Source: Armatimonadota bacterium (GTDB taxonomy: Bacteria; Sysuimicrobiota; Sysuimicrobiia; Sysuimicrobiales; Sysuimicrobiaceae). Taken from it: DNA of 64,000 bases. The position numbers were made by a program, and so were the translations under genes. A model generated the notes under the pieces. That model ran no database searches. It saw only the letters and a list, made by a program, of their open reading frames with translations, and was not told the origin of the DNA. This document shows, in pieces, positions 19,905 to 28,272 of the stretch. The DNA lies in assembly GCA_025060455.1 (NCBI GenBank), contig JANXBY010000066.1:1-64000 (forward strand), in the 5' to 3' direction. The first letter of the stretch is position 1; the number at the start of each line of letters is the position of its first letter.

Positions 19905-21280
19905 CCGCCAGGACGCCTGCGACGGGGTGGGCCGGGCCGCGCCCCCGCGCGGCCCGGCCCGTCTCTGAGCCCCCTCGCTCGGGACGGGAGGCGGCGTTGC
20001 GGCTGCTGCAGCGGGTGGAGCTGGAGGGGGCGTTCGCCAACGTGGCACTGCGGGCGGCCCTGTCCCAGGCGTCTTTGCCCCAGGGGGAGCAAGAACTGGC
20101 CACAGAGCTGGTGTTGGGCGTGCTGCGGTGGCAGGGCCGGCTGGACTGGAGCCTGCAGGCCAAGTGCGAGCGGGACCTGCACGACCTACCACCGGCCATC
20201 CGGCAGGTCCTCCGCCTCGGCGCTTACCAGCTGCTCTTCCTCCACCGGGTGCCGGCGGCGGTGGCGGTCAGCTCCAGCGTAGACCTCGCCCGCCGGTACG
20301 GGCACCCGGGGACTGCGGCGCTGGTGAACGCGGTCCTGCGGAGGCTCGCCCGGGAAGGCGAGCCTCCTCCCCCGCAGGCGCCGGACGAGCGGCTGGCGGT
20401 GATGACCAGCCACCCCCTGTGGCTCGTGCGGAGGTGGCTGGACCGCTTCCCCGAGCACGAGGTGCAGGCCCTGTGCGAGGCCAACAACACAGAAGCCCCC
20501 GCCCACCTGCGGGTGAACACCCTCAAGGCCCGGCCCGAAGACGTCGCCCGGAGGTTGCAGGAGGCGGGGGCGGAGGTCCGGGCAGGTTCGCTGCCGGAGT
20601 CCTTGCACGTACGGCGTGCGTTTGACGTGCGGGCGCGCCTGGCCCACGAGGGGATGGTGGTGCCGCAGGACGAAGCCGCCATGGCGGTGGCGTACGCGGT
20701 GGACCCTCAGCCGGGGGAGTTGGTGGTGGACGCCTGCGCGGCGCCGGGCGGGAAGGCCACGCACCTGGCGGCGCTCATGGGCGACCGAGGCAAGGTGCTG
20801 GCGTGCGACGTCCACCCGTGGAAGGTGGACAGTCTGGTCCGCCGGGCGCAGGCGTTGGGGGCCACGTGCTTGGAGGGCAGGGTGTGCGACGCGCGGAGCC
20901 TGGACGTGCGCGGGGCGGACCGGGTGCTGGTAGACGCTCTCTGCACCGGGCTGGGCGTGGTGCGCCGCAGGCCGGAGATCCGCTGGCGGGTCCAACCGGA
21001 CCACCTGGCGCGCGCGGCGCAGCTGCAGAGGGCCATCCTGGAGGGTGCGGGCCGGGCGGTGAGGCCGGGCGGCGTGCTGGTGTACAGCGTGTGCAGCACG
21101 GAACCGGACGAGGGGGAGGCCGTCGTAGAATGGTTGCTGGCTTCAGGCGGGTTCGTGGCCGACCCGTTCGCGGTGCCGTGGAGGGGTGGTCAGCTGCAGG
21201 CGGAGGACGGGAGGCTGCGCCTGTGGCCGCACCACCACGGGACCGACGGCTACTTCGTGGCGAGGCTGCGCAGGAGATGA
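19901..21280 (+). CDS. rsmB: 16S rRNA (cytosine-5)-methyltransferase RsmB with NusB domain
   Basis: DACAAPGGKATHLA; VYSVCSTEPDEGEAVV; NusB-like N-terminus. Confidence 0.94.
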   Translation: MTARTPATGWAGPRPRAARPVSEPPRSGREAALRLLQRVELEGAFANVALRAALSQASLPQGEQELATELVLGVLRWQGRLDWSLQAKCERDLHDLPPAIRQVLRLGAYQLLFLHRVPAAVAVSSSVDLARRYGHPGTAALVNAVLRRLAREGEPPPPQAPDERLAVMTSHPLWLVRRWLDRFPEHEVQALCEANNTEAPAHLRVNTLKARPEDVARRLQEAGAEVRAGSLPESLHVRRAFDVRARLAHEGMVVPQDEAAMAVAYAVDPQPGELVVDACAAPGGKATHLAALMGDRGKVLACDVHPWKVDSLVRRAQALGATCLEGRVCDARSLDVRGADRVLVDALCTGLGVVRRRPEIRWRVQPDHLARAAQLQRAILEGAGRAVRPGGVLVYSVCSTEPDEGEAVVEWLLASGGFVADPFAVPWRGGQLQAEDGRLRLWPHHHGTDGYFVARLRRR

Positions 21281-22353
21281 GCGGCCGTCCCGACCTGCGC
21301 GGCATGGACGTGGACGAGCTGGTGCGTTGGGCAGCCGAGCTCCGGCAGCCCCCGTACCGCGGCCGCCAGCTGGCCCGGTGGGTCCACGGCCACGGGGCCC
21401 GCGCCTTTGACGGGATGACCGACCTGCCTGCCTCCATGCGGCAGCAGCTGGCCCAGCGGGCGGCCCTGACCTGCCTGAGGGTGCTGCACCGGACCACTTC
21501 CGCGGACGGGTCCACCACCAAGTACCTCCTCCAATGTGAGGACGGTAGCACCGTGGAGAGCGTGTGGATGCGCTACGCGGACGGCCGGCGCAGCGCGTGC
21601 GTGTCCACCCAGGTGGGCTGCGCCATGGCGTGCACCTTCTGTGCCACGGGCCTGGCGGGGTTCGGCCGCAACCTCACCGCGGGCGAGATCACCGACCAGG
21701 TCCACGTGATGCGGCTGGACCAAGGCGAAGACCCTACCCACGTGGTGTTCATGGGGATGGGCGAACCCCTGGCCAACCTGGACGCCACCGTGCGAGCGGT
21801 GCGGTTGCTGAACGCGCCGTACGGGCTCGGGATTGGGATCCGCCGGATCACGGTGTCCACGGTGGGCCTGGCCCCCCAGATCCGGCGCCTCGCGAAGCTC
21901 CGGCTGGGCTGCAAGCTGGCGGTGTCGCTGCACGCCCCCGACGACGACCTGCGCAGCCAGCTGGTGCCCATCAACCGCCGTTACCCCATCGCGGAGCTGA
22001 TGGACGCCTGCCGGGAGTACGTGGAGGCGGTGGGCCGGCGGCTGACGTTTGAGTACGTGCTGCTGGACGGGGTCAACGACAGCCCTGACCACGCGGCCCG
22101 GCTGGCGGCCCTCCTGCGCGGGATGCTGGCGCACGTGAACCTGATCCCGTGGAACCCCGTGCCCAACCTGCCCTACCGGAGGCCGCGGGCCGAGCGGGTG
22201 CGGCAGTTCGCGCGGGTGCTACGGTCCGCAGGGATCCCCGCCACGGTGCGGGTGGAGCGGGGGACGGACATCCTGGCCGCCTGCGGCCAGCTGCGGGAAG
22301 CCCACACACCGGGCCGCCGCCCCGTGCGCCTGGCGGCCGCAGGCGCTCGGTGA
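21277..22353 (+). CDS. rlmN: 23S rRNA/tRNA adenine-C2 methyltransferase RlmN (radical SAM)
   Basis: STQVGCAMACTFCATGLAGFGRNLTAGEI; FMGMGEPLANLD. Confidence 0.96.
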   Translation: MSGRPDLRGMDVDELVRWAAELRQPPYRGRQLARWVHGHGARAFDGMTDLPASMRQQLAQRAALTCLRVLHRTTSADGSTTKYLLQCEDGSTVESVWMRYADGRRSACVSTQVGCAMACTFCATGLAGFGRNLTAGEITDQVHVMRLDQGEDPTHVVFMGMGEPLANLDATVRAVRLLNAPYGLGIGIRRITVSTVGLAPQIRRLAKLRLGCKLAVSLHAPDDDLRSQLVPINRRYPIAELMDACREYVEAVGRRLTFEYVLLDGVNDSPDHAARLAALLRGMLAHVNLIPWNPVPNLPYRRPRAERVRQFARVLRSAGIPATVRVERGTDILAACGQLREAHTPGRRPVRLAAAGAR

Positions 22354-22360
22354 GGACGGG

Positions 22361-22687
22361 GTGGAAGCCGACACCCGTGTCTACCGTGTGGGCACCGCCC
22401 CGGTGCTCCGTGTAGTGCGGGGGCCGGGGGAGGGGAAGGCGGTGGTGCTGGGGGACGGTGGGGTGACCATCGGCCGCGGGCACGCCTGCGACCTCGTCCT
22501 GCCAGACCCCTTGGTGTCCCGAGTGCACGCGCGGGTAGAGCGTGGCCCCCGCGGTACCGAAGTGGTGGACCTGGGCTCCACCAACGGGACGTACGTGAAC
22601 GGACGGCGGGTGACCCGCTGCCGGCTGGAACACGGGGACCGGCTCCAGCTGGGCGCGGTGGTGCTGGAGTACCGCGAGGTGCCGTGA
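22361..22687 (+). CDS. FHA-domain protein (intact pThr-binding motif)
   Basis: VTIGRGHACDLVLPDPLVSRVHARVERG...DLGSTNGTYVNGRRV. Confidence 0.9.
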   Translation: MEADTRVYRVGTAPVLRVVRGPGEGKAVVLGDGGVTIGRGHACDLVLPDPLVSRVHARVERGPRGTEVVDLGSTNGTYVNGRRVTRCRLEHGDRLQLGAVVLEYREVP

Positions 22688-23136
22688 ACGAGGCCCTGCA
22701 GGCGCTGCGCTACGCGGTGCTGGCGGCGCTGCTGCTCTTCGTGTACCGGGCGGTGCGCGCGGTCCTGGACGATGTGCGCACCGCGGAGGCCGAAGCACCC
22801 TGGGCGGTGCTCGTGGTGGAGGAGGGTCCGGGGCTGAGCGCGGGCGAAGCGTTCGCGGTGCGCGGCCTAACGGTGGTGGGGCGCGCGGAGGCCAACCAGG
22901 TGGTGGTCCCAGACCCTGAAGTCGCGCTTCAGCACGCCCGGCTGGTGGCCCGGGGTGACAGCTTATGGCTGGAGGACCTGGGCTGTCCCGCGGGCACCTA
23001 CCTGAACGGCCGCCGGCTGGAAGCCCCGGCCCCGGTCCGGCACGGAGACCGCGTGCGCGTGGGCTCGACGGTACTGCGGGTGGTGCAACCCGCACGTCCG
23101 CGAGAACGCCGCGGCGGACGAACGGGTCGTGACTAG
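22684..23136 (+). CDS. Membrane-anchored FHA-like protein with degenerate pThr-binding motif
   Basis: N-terminal TM AVLAALLLFVYRAVRAV; VVGRAEANQVVVPDPEVALQHARLV...EDLGCPAGTYLNGRRL. Confidence 0.85.
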   Translation: MNEALQALRYAVLAALLLFVYRAVRAVLDDVRTAEAEAPWAVLVVEEGPGLSAGEAFAVRGLTVVGRAEANQVVVPDPEVALQHARLVARGDSLWLEDLGCPAGTYLNGRRLEAPAPVRHGDRVRVGSTVLRVVQPARPRERRGGRTGRD

Positions 23137-24364
23137 GCTGCTGTTTGGCAGGTCGGCCCGAGACCCTGTGCCCCTCCTGCGTGCGGACAGCTGGCGGCGG
23201 AGCCTGCGGCTGTACGCGCCGGTGTTCGCGGTGGGAGTGGGAGGGTCGGCGCTGGTGCACTGGAACCGGACTCCCGACGACCCCCCGTGGGCAGTCCTGT
23301 ACGTGGCCGCGGTGCTGCTGGGCTTCCTCGTGGCCCACCGCGTGCTGGACGGTGAAGACCCGATCCTACTGCCCACCACCGCTCTGTTGGTGGCCGTAGG
23401 GCTGGTGATGGTGTTCCGCCTGCAGCCCCACGGGTTGGCCTACCACGCCGCGTGGACGTGCGCGGGGCTTGGGGGGCTTGTGGCTGCTTGCCGGGTCCCA
23501 TCCTGCTTCCGGTGGCCCCAGGCGGCCACGGCGGCCGCGCTGCTCCTGGGCTCCGTGGCGCCTTGGGCGTGGCAGGCGCTACCGGGCGGGTGGCAGCTCG
23601 CCGCAGGGGACCTGGTAACGCAGCTGGGGTCCGAGGTGGCCAAGGTGTGCGTGGTGGTCTGGGCAGCTTCGGAGCTCAAGCACGGACGGATCCGGGGCCC
23701 AGCTGTAGCGGTGTGGGCGACGGCGGTAGCTCTGTGGCTGGTGCGGGGCCAGGTGGCCACCGCGGCGGTGCTGGTGTGGGTGGGCCTGGCGGTGGCGTAC
23801 TGCGCGGGCCCGCCGGTGCGGGCGCTTGCCCTCGTGGCCGGCGGGTTTGTCGTGCTGGCGGGGCTGGTGCACGCCAGCTTCCCTCACCTGGTGGATCGGG
23901 TGGCGGGGTGGGCCAACCCATGGGCCGACCCCATGGGCGCGGGCTACCCCTTGGTCCAGAGCCTGTTCGCGGTCGCTGCGGGCGGGCTAGTGGGTTCCGG
24001 GCCAGGCGCAGGCTACCCCGAGCTGGTCCCGGAGGCCCACACGAGCCAGACGCTGGCCGCGGTGGCGGAGGAGTGGGGGTTTGTGGGCGTGGTGGGGCTG
24101 GTGTGCGCATACGCCGTGTGGGTGGGAAGGATGCTGCGCCTAGCGGTCCGGGCTCGCCGGATCTGGTCGCGGTGGGCAGCGGTGGGGGCTGCTTCCCTAG
24201 TGGCTGGCCAGGTGTTCCTGTCCGGCGCTGGGTGTACGGGCCTCCTGCCGCACACCGAGGCCGCTCTCCCGTTCGTGAGCACAGTCGGTGTGTCCGTGGC
24301 CGGCTACCTGATCCTGCTGGGCGTGGTAGTCGGGAGCGGACAGGTGGAGGAGGGGGGCGGGTGA
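23129..24364 (+). CDS. SEDS-family (RodA/FtsW-type) protein, apparently lacking the catalytic Asp
   Basis: Multi-TM; WANPWADPMGAGYPLVQSLFAVAAGGLVGSGPGAGYPELVPEAHTSQTLAAVAEEWGFVG. Confidence 0.88.
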   Translation: MTRLLFGRSARDPVPLLRADSWRRSLRLYAPVFAVGVGGSALVHWNRTPDDPPWAVLYVAAVLLGFLVAHRVLDGEDPILLPTTALLVAVGLVMVFRLQPHGLAYHAAWTCAGLGGLVAACRVPSCFRWPQAATAAALLLGSVAPWAWQALPGGWQLAAGDLVTQLGSEVAKVCVVVWAASELKHGRIRGPAVAVWATAVALWLVRGQVATAAVLVWVGLAVAYCAGPPVRALALVAGGFVVLAGLVHASFPHLVDRVAGWANPWADPMGAGYPLVQSLFAVAAGGLVGSGPGAGYPELVPEAHTSQTLAAVAEEWGFVGVVGLVCAYAVWVGRMLRLAVRARRIWSRWAAVGAASLVAGQVFLSGAGCTGLLPHTEAALPFVSTVGVSVAGYLILLGVVVGSGQVEEGGG

Positions 24365-25662
24365 GCCGACGGGTTGTCCACCTGGCCCGTACGTACCTGA
24401 CCCTCCTGGCCCTTCTGGCGGTGTGGGCGGGCTACTGGCAAGTGGTGCGGGATCCGGACCTGGCACGGCACCCGGCCAACCCACGGCTGGTCCTCGCGGA
24501 GGAGCGAATCCACCGCGGCCGCATCCTGGATCGCCACCTGGGCGTGCTCGCGGAGACCGTCCGCCGCGGTAGCCGCACCGTGCGGACCTACCCGGAGGGA
24601 GAGGTGTTCGCCCACCCGGTAGGGTACCGCAGCCTTTTGCTGGGCAAGGCGGGCCTGGAGGCGGGGGTGGACGCCCACCTGTTGGGAGTGGGCCAGCTCG
24701 GGCCGTGGCAGGGCTTGCGCGTGCGGGGGGACAGGCCGCGCAGGGGCTTCGACGTCGTGACGACGCTGGATCGCGAGGTGCAGCGGGCCGCCTGGTCCGC
24801 GCTGGGCGCACGGGCGGGCGCGGTGGTGGTGATGGAGGTCGGAGGGGCGATCCTGGCTTCCGCCAGCCGCCCCAGCTACAACCCCAACCGCCTCGAGGAG
24901 ACCTGGGCCGAGCTGCGGTGGTCGACCGGCTCGCCCCTCTTGGACCGTGCTACAAACGGCCTCTACCCCCCCGGACGCCCGTTCGGCGTGGTGGTGCTGA
25001 GTGCGGCGCTCAGCCGCGGGCTGATCACCCTGGACAGCCCCTTGGACTGCCCGGGCTCTCAACGCGGCCGCCTTGCCAGGGAGATCCTGGCGGGAGCTTG
25101 CGACCACGCCCTCGCGAGCCTCGGCCGCCTCCTCGGCGGCCGGGTTCTGTGGGAGACCGCGCGGGCGTTCGGTTTCGGGAAAGCCCCCACATCCGAGTTG
25201 CCGGTCGCAGACGGCGAGCTGCCGGAGCCTGAGGCTGACCCGGCACAGCTGGACCGCGTCAGCTCCGGGAGAGGGGGGGTGCTGGCCTCGCCCCTGCAGA
25301 TGGCTGCAGCGGCTGCCACCGTGGGCCGCGGAGGGGAGCGCGTGCAGCCGTACTTCGTGCTCGCGTTGCGGGACGAAGCCGGCGCGGTGGCTAAAAGACC
25401 CGCCCCGCCTGCGGCCCGGATCCTGGCCCCCGAGGTGGCGGCCGCGGTGCAGGAAGCTCTGCGGGCGTCTGGAACCCCACAGGTGGCGGCCGTGGCGGAC
25501 ACGGTGCGCGCCGGCGGCCTGCCCGTGGGTTGGTTTGTGGGCCTGGCACCCGCGCGGAGGCCCAAGGTGGTCGTGGCGGTGGTGGTGGAGGGGGAGGGCG
25601 AGGAGGTAGCCGCGGTGATGGCCCAGAAGGTGCTGCCGGTGGCCCTGCGCGTGATACCGTAG
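24361..25662 (+). CDS. PBP2/PbpA-type penicillin-binding protein homologue lacking SxxK/SxN/KTG
   Basis: N-terminal TM, RGRILDRHLGVLAET, YPPGRPFGVVVLSAAL, PLQMAAAAATVGRGG, GWFVGLAPA. Confidence 0.85.
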   Translation: MSRRVVHLARTYLTLLALLAVWAGYWQVVRDPDLARHPANPRLVLAEERIHRGRILDRHLGVLAETVRRGSRTVRTYPEGEVFAHPVGYRSLLLGKAGLEAGVDAHLLGVGQLGPWQGLRVRGDRPRRGFDVVTTLDREVQRAAWSALGARAGAVVVMEVGGAILASASRPSYNPNRLEETWAELRWSTGSPLLDRATNGLYPPGRPFGVVVLSAALSRGLITLDSPLDCPGSQRGRLAREILAGACDHALASLGRLLGGRVLWETARAFGFGKAPTSELPVADGELPEPEADPAQLDRVSSGRGGVLASPLQMAAAAATVGRGGERVQPYFVLALRDEAGAVAKRPAPPAARILAPEVAAAVQEALRASGTPQVAAVADTVRAGGLPVGWFVGLAPARRPKVVVAVVVEGEGEEVAAVMAQKVLPVALRVIP

Positions 25663-25684
25663 GCGCGGCGGAGGAGGACAGTCG

Positions 25685-27601
25685 GTGGCGGTGGCTTCCG
25701 GATCGGTGCTGGCAGGGCGGTACGAGCTGGTGGAGACCATCGGCCAGGGCGGAATGGCCGTGGTGTACCGGGCCCGCCGGCTTTCCGACGGCAAGGTGGT
25801 GGCGGTGAAGGTACTGCGGGAGCCGTACCGCCACGACCGGGAGTTCGTGGAGCGGTTCGAGCGGGAGGCACAGGCCGCCGCCTCCCTGGCGCACCCCAAC
25901 GTGGTGGCGGTGCTAGACAGCGGAGAGGATGGCGGGGTGCGGTTCCTCGTGATGGAGTACGTGGAGGGAGAAGACCTCAAGACGCTGTTGCGGAAGTCAG
26001 GCCCGCTCCCTCCCGCCCGGGCCGCGGCGGTGGCCGCCGCGGTGTGTGACGCCCTGGAGTATGCCCACGCCCGGGGGATCGTCCACCGGGACATAAAGCC
26101 CCAGAACATCCTGCTGACCCCCACCGGCCAGGTGAAGGTCACAGACTTTGGCATCGCGCGGGCCCTCAGCTCGGCCACCATCACGGAGACGGGCACGGTG
26201 CTGGGCTCGGTCCACTACCTGGCTCCGGAGCAGGCAAAGGGGGAGCCGGCCACCGCCGCCTCCGACGTGTACGCCCTGGGCGTGGTGCTGTACGAGATGC
26301 TCACCGGCCGGCTGCCCTTCGACGGCGAGTCGCCCATTGCGGTGGTGCTCAAGCACCTGTACGAGGAGCCTCCGCCGGTGCGCCAGGTGAACCCCGCGGC
26401 GCCGGAGTGGCTGGAGGCCGTCGTGCACCGGGCGCTGGCGAAACGCCCCGAGGAGCGGTACCCGTCCGTGGCCCACATGCGCGCGGACCTCGAGGGCCGC
26501 GCCGAGTACTGGCGGCACGGCCCGACGGTGGTGTTGCCGCAGCCCGTGCCGCGGCGCCGGTGGCGGGCGCCGTCGGCGGCGGTGGTGGCCGCGGTGCTGC
26601 TGGTGGCGTTGGCCTCCGGCATGGTGGCGGCGTGGCGGGCCCTGCAGGCGTACGTCAACGTAGGGGAGGTGACCGTGCCGGACTTTCGAGGCCAGCCGTT
26701 CACCCAGGCTCAGGCGGCGGCCGCGGGGCTCCGGTTGCAACTGGTGGTGGCGGGCCGGCAGTACCACGACCGCTACCCGCCGGACGCGGTGGTGGACCAG
26801 GACCCGCCTCCGGGGCAGAAGGTGAGGGAAGGCCGGTGGGTGTCCGTGGTGCTCAGCCAGGGTGCCCAACGCGTGCTCGTTCCGGACGTGACCCGCAGGC
26901 CCCTGTCGGAGGTCACCCTCCTGCTGGAGCAGAACCGGCTGCGGGTGGGCACAGTGAAAGAAGACTTCGACGACGAGGTACCCCGCGGCGCCGTGGTCTC
27001 GCAGGAACCCGCGCCGGGTACGCAGGTGGCCCGGGGCACCCCGGTGCACCTGGTGGTGAGCAAGGGCCCGGAGCTGGTGACCGTACCGGGGCTGGTGGGC
27101 CTGAGCCTGGCGCAGGCCCGGGAGGTACTGCACCGCGTGGGGTTGAGCCTGGACCGGGTGGGCTACGTGGCGCGGGCGGACCTGCCCGAGGGAGTGGTGG
27201 TAGAGCAGTCCCCACCGGCGGGAACTCAGGTGCGCCGCACGCAAAAGCTCGGGCTGGTAGTGGCGGTGCGGCCTCAAACGCCACCCAGCCCTCCCGCCTG
27301 GGCGACCCCGTGGCCCGGCCCACAACCCGCCGCACCCCCTGCGCTGCCCTCTCCGCCGGCGGTCCAGGCCACCACGGAGCCCACAGGTGGCGCGGTGCGG
27401 CGCGTCCGACTGGATGTGACCTTGCCGCCCGGGGAGCCGGGGGAAGTCCGGATCGTGGTGATCGACAACCGGGGCGTGCGGGTGGTGTACCGCCAGGTGC
27501 ACGACCCGGGCGAGCGCGTGGTGCAGACGGTGGACGTCGAAGGGTACGCCATCGTGCAGGTTTACTTCGGCGGCCGGTTCATCCAGGAGGTGCGGCCGTG
27601 A
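25685..27601 (+). CDS. pknB: Ser/Thr protein kinase with TM segment and three PASTA repeats (PknB/PrkC-type)
   Basis: VAVKVL, HRDIKPQNILL, DFGIA, APEQ; PASTA repeats beginning VPDFRGQPF, VPDVTRRPL, VPGLVGLSL. Confidence 0.95.
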   Translation: MAVASGSVLAGRYELVETIGQGGMAVVYRARRLSDGKVVAVKVLREPYRHDREFVERFEREAQAAASLAHPNVVAVLDSGEDGGVRFLVMEYVEGEDLKTLLRKSGPLPPARAAAVAAAVCDALEYAHARGIVHRDIKPQNILLTPTGQVKVTDFGIARALSSATITETGTVLGSVHYLAPEQAKGEPATAASDVYALGVVLYEMLTGRLPFDGESPIAVVLKHLYEEPPPVRQVNPAAPEWLEAVVHRALAKRPEERYPSVAHMRADLEGRAEYWRHGPTVVLPQPVPRRRWRAPSAAVVAAVLLVALASGMVAAWRALQAYVNVGEVTVPDFRGQPFTQAQAAAAGLRLQLVVAGRQYHDRYPPDAVVDQDPPPGQKVREGRWVSVVLSQGAQRVLVPDVTRRPLSEVTLLLEQNRLRVGTVKEDFDDEVPRGAVVSQEPAPGTQVARGTPVHLVVSKGPELVTVPGLVGLSLAQAREVLHRVGLSLDRVGYVARADLPEGVVVEQSPPAGTQVRRTQKLGLVVAVRPQTPPSPPAWATPWPGPQPAAPPALPSPPAVQATTEPTGGAVRRVRLDVTLPPGEPGEVRIVVIDNRGVRVVYRQVHDPGERVVQTVDVEGYAIVQVYFGGRFIQEVRP

Positions 27602-28272
27602 TCCGGCTGGCGCCGTCGTTGCTGTCCGCGGACTTCGCGCGGCTCGGGGAGCAGGTGGCGGAGGCGGAACGGGCGGGCGCAGACTGGATCCACGTGGACG
27701 TGATGGACGGCCGTTTCGTCCCGAACCTCACCGTGGGACCGCTGGTGGTGGAGGCCCTCCGTCGGTGCACGCGGTTACCCCTGGACGTGCACCTCATGGT
27801 GGAGGACCCGGACGGGCTGCTGCCGGCGTTCCGCGCCGCGGGCGCGGACCGGATTTCCGTGCACGTGGAGGCGTGCCGGCACCTGCACCGGACACTGGCC
27901 CGGATCCGGGAGCTGGGGGCGGCCCCGGGGGTGGCCTTGAACCCGCACACGCCGCCGGAGGCGGTGGAGTGGGTGCTGGAGGAGGTGGACACCGTGGTGG
28001 TGATGACCGTGGACCCTGGCTTTGGAGGCCAGCAATTCCTGCCGTCGATGGTGCGCAAGGTGGAGCAGCTGGCGCACCTGCGGCGGGAGCGCGGCCTGGA
28101 CTTCGAGCTGCAGGTGGACGGGGGCATCGACGCGGGCAACGCCGCGCAGGTGGTGCAGGCGGGGGCCACGGTCCTGGTGGCCGGACACTTCGTGTACCGT
28201 CACCCTGACGGCGTGGCCGCGGCGCTGCGGGCTCTGCGGGAGAGCTTGGGTCCGAGGGCGGCCCGCGCGTGA
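27598..28272 (+). CDS. rpe: Ribulose-phosphate 3-epimerase
   Basis: LAPSLLSADFARLGEQV, HVDVMDGRFVPNLTVGP, VMTVDPGFGGQQF. Confidence 0.96.
   Translation: MIRLAPSLLSADFARLGEQVAEAERAGADWIHVDVMDGRFVPNLTVGPLVVEALRRCTRLPLDVHLMVEDPDGLLPAFRAAGADRISVHVEACRHLHRTLARIRELGAAPGVALNPHTPPEAVEWVLEEVDTVVVMTVDPGFGGQQFLPSMVRKVEQLAHLRRERGLDFELQVDGGIDAGNAAQVVQAGATVLVAGHFVYRHPDGVAAALRALRESLGPRAARA

Noticed and set aside
24304-26196. 630-aa minus-strand ORF across the PBP and kinase genes
   Set aside because: Shadow ORF opposite two well-supported + strand genes; low-complexity R/P/G/H composition typical of high-GC antisense frames
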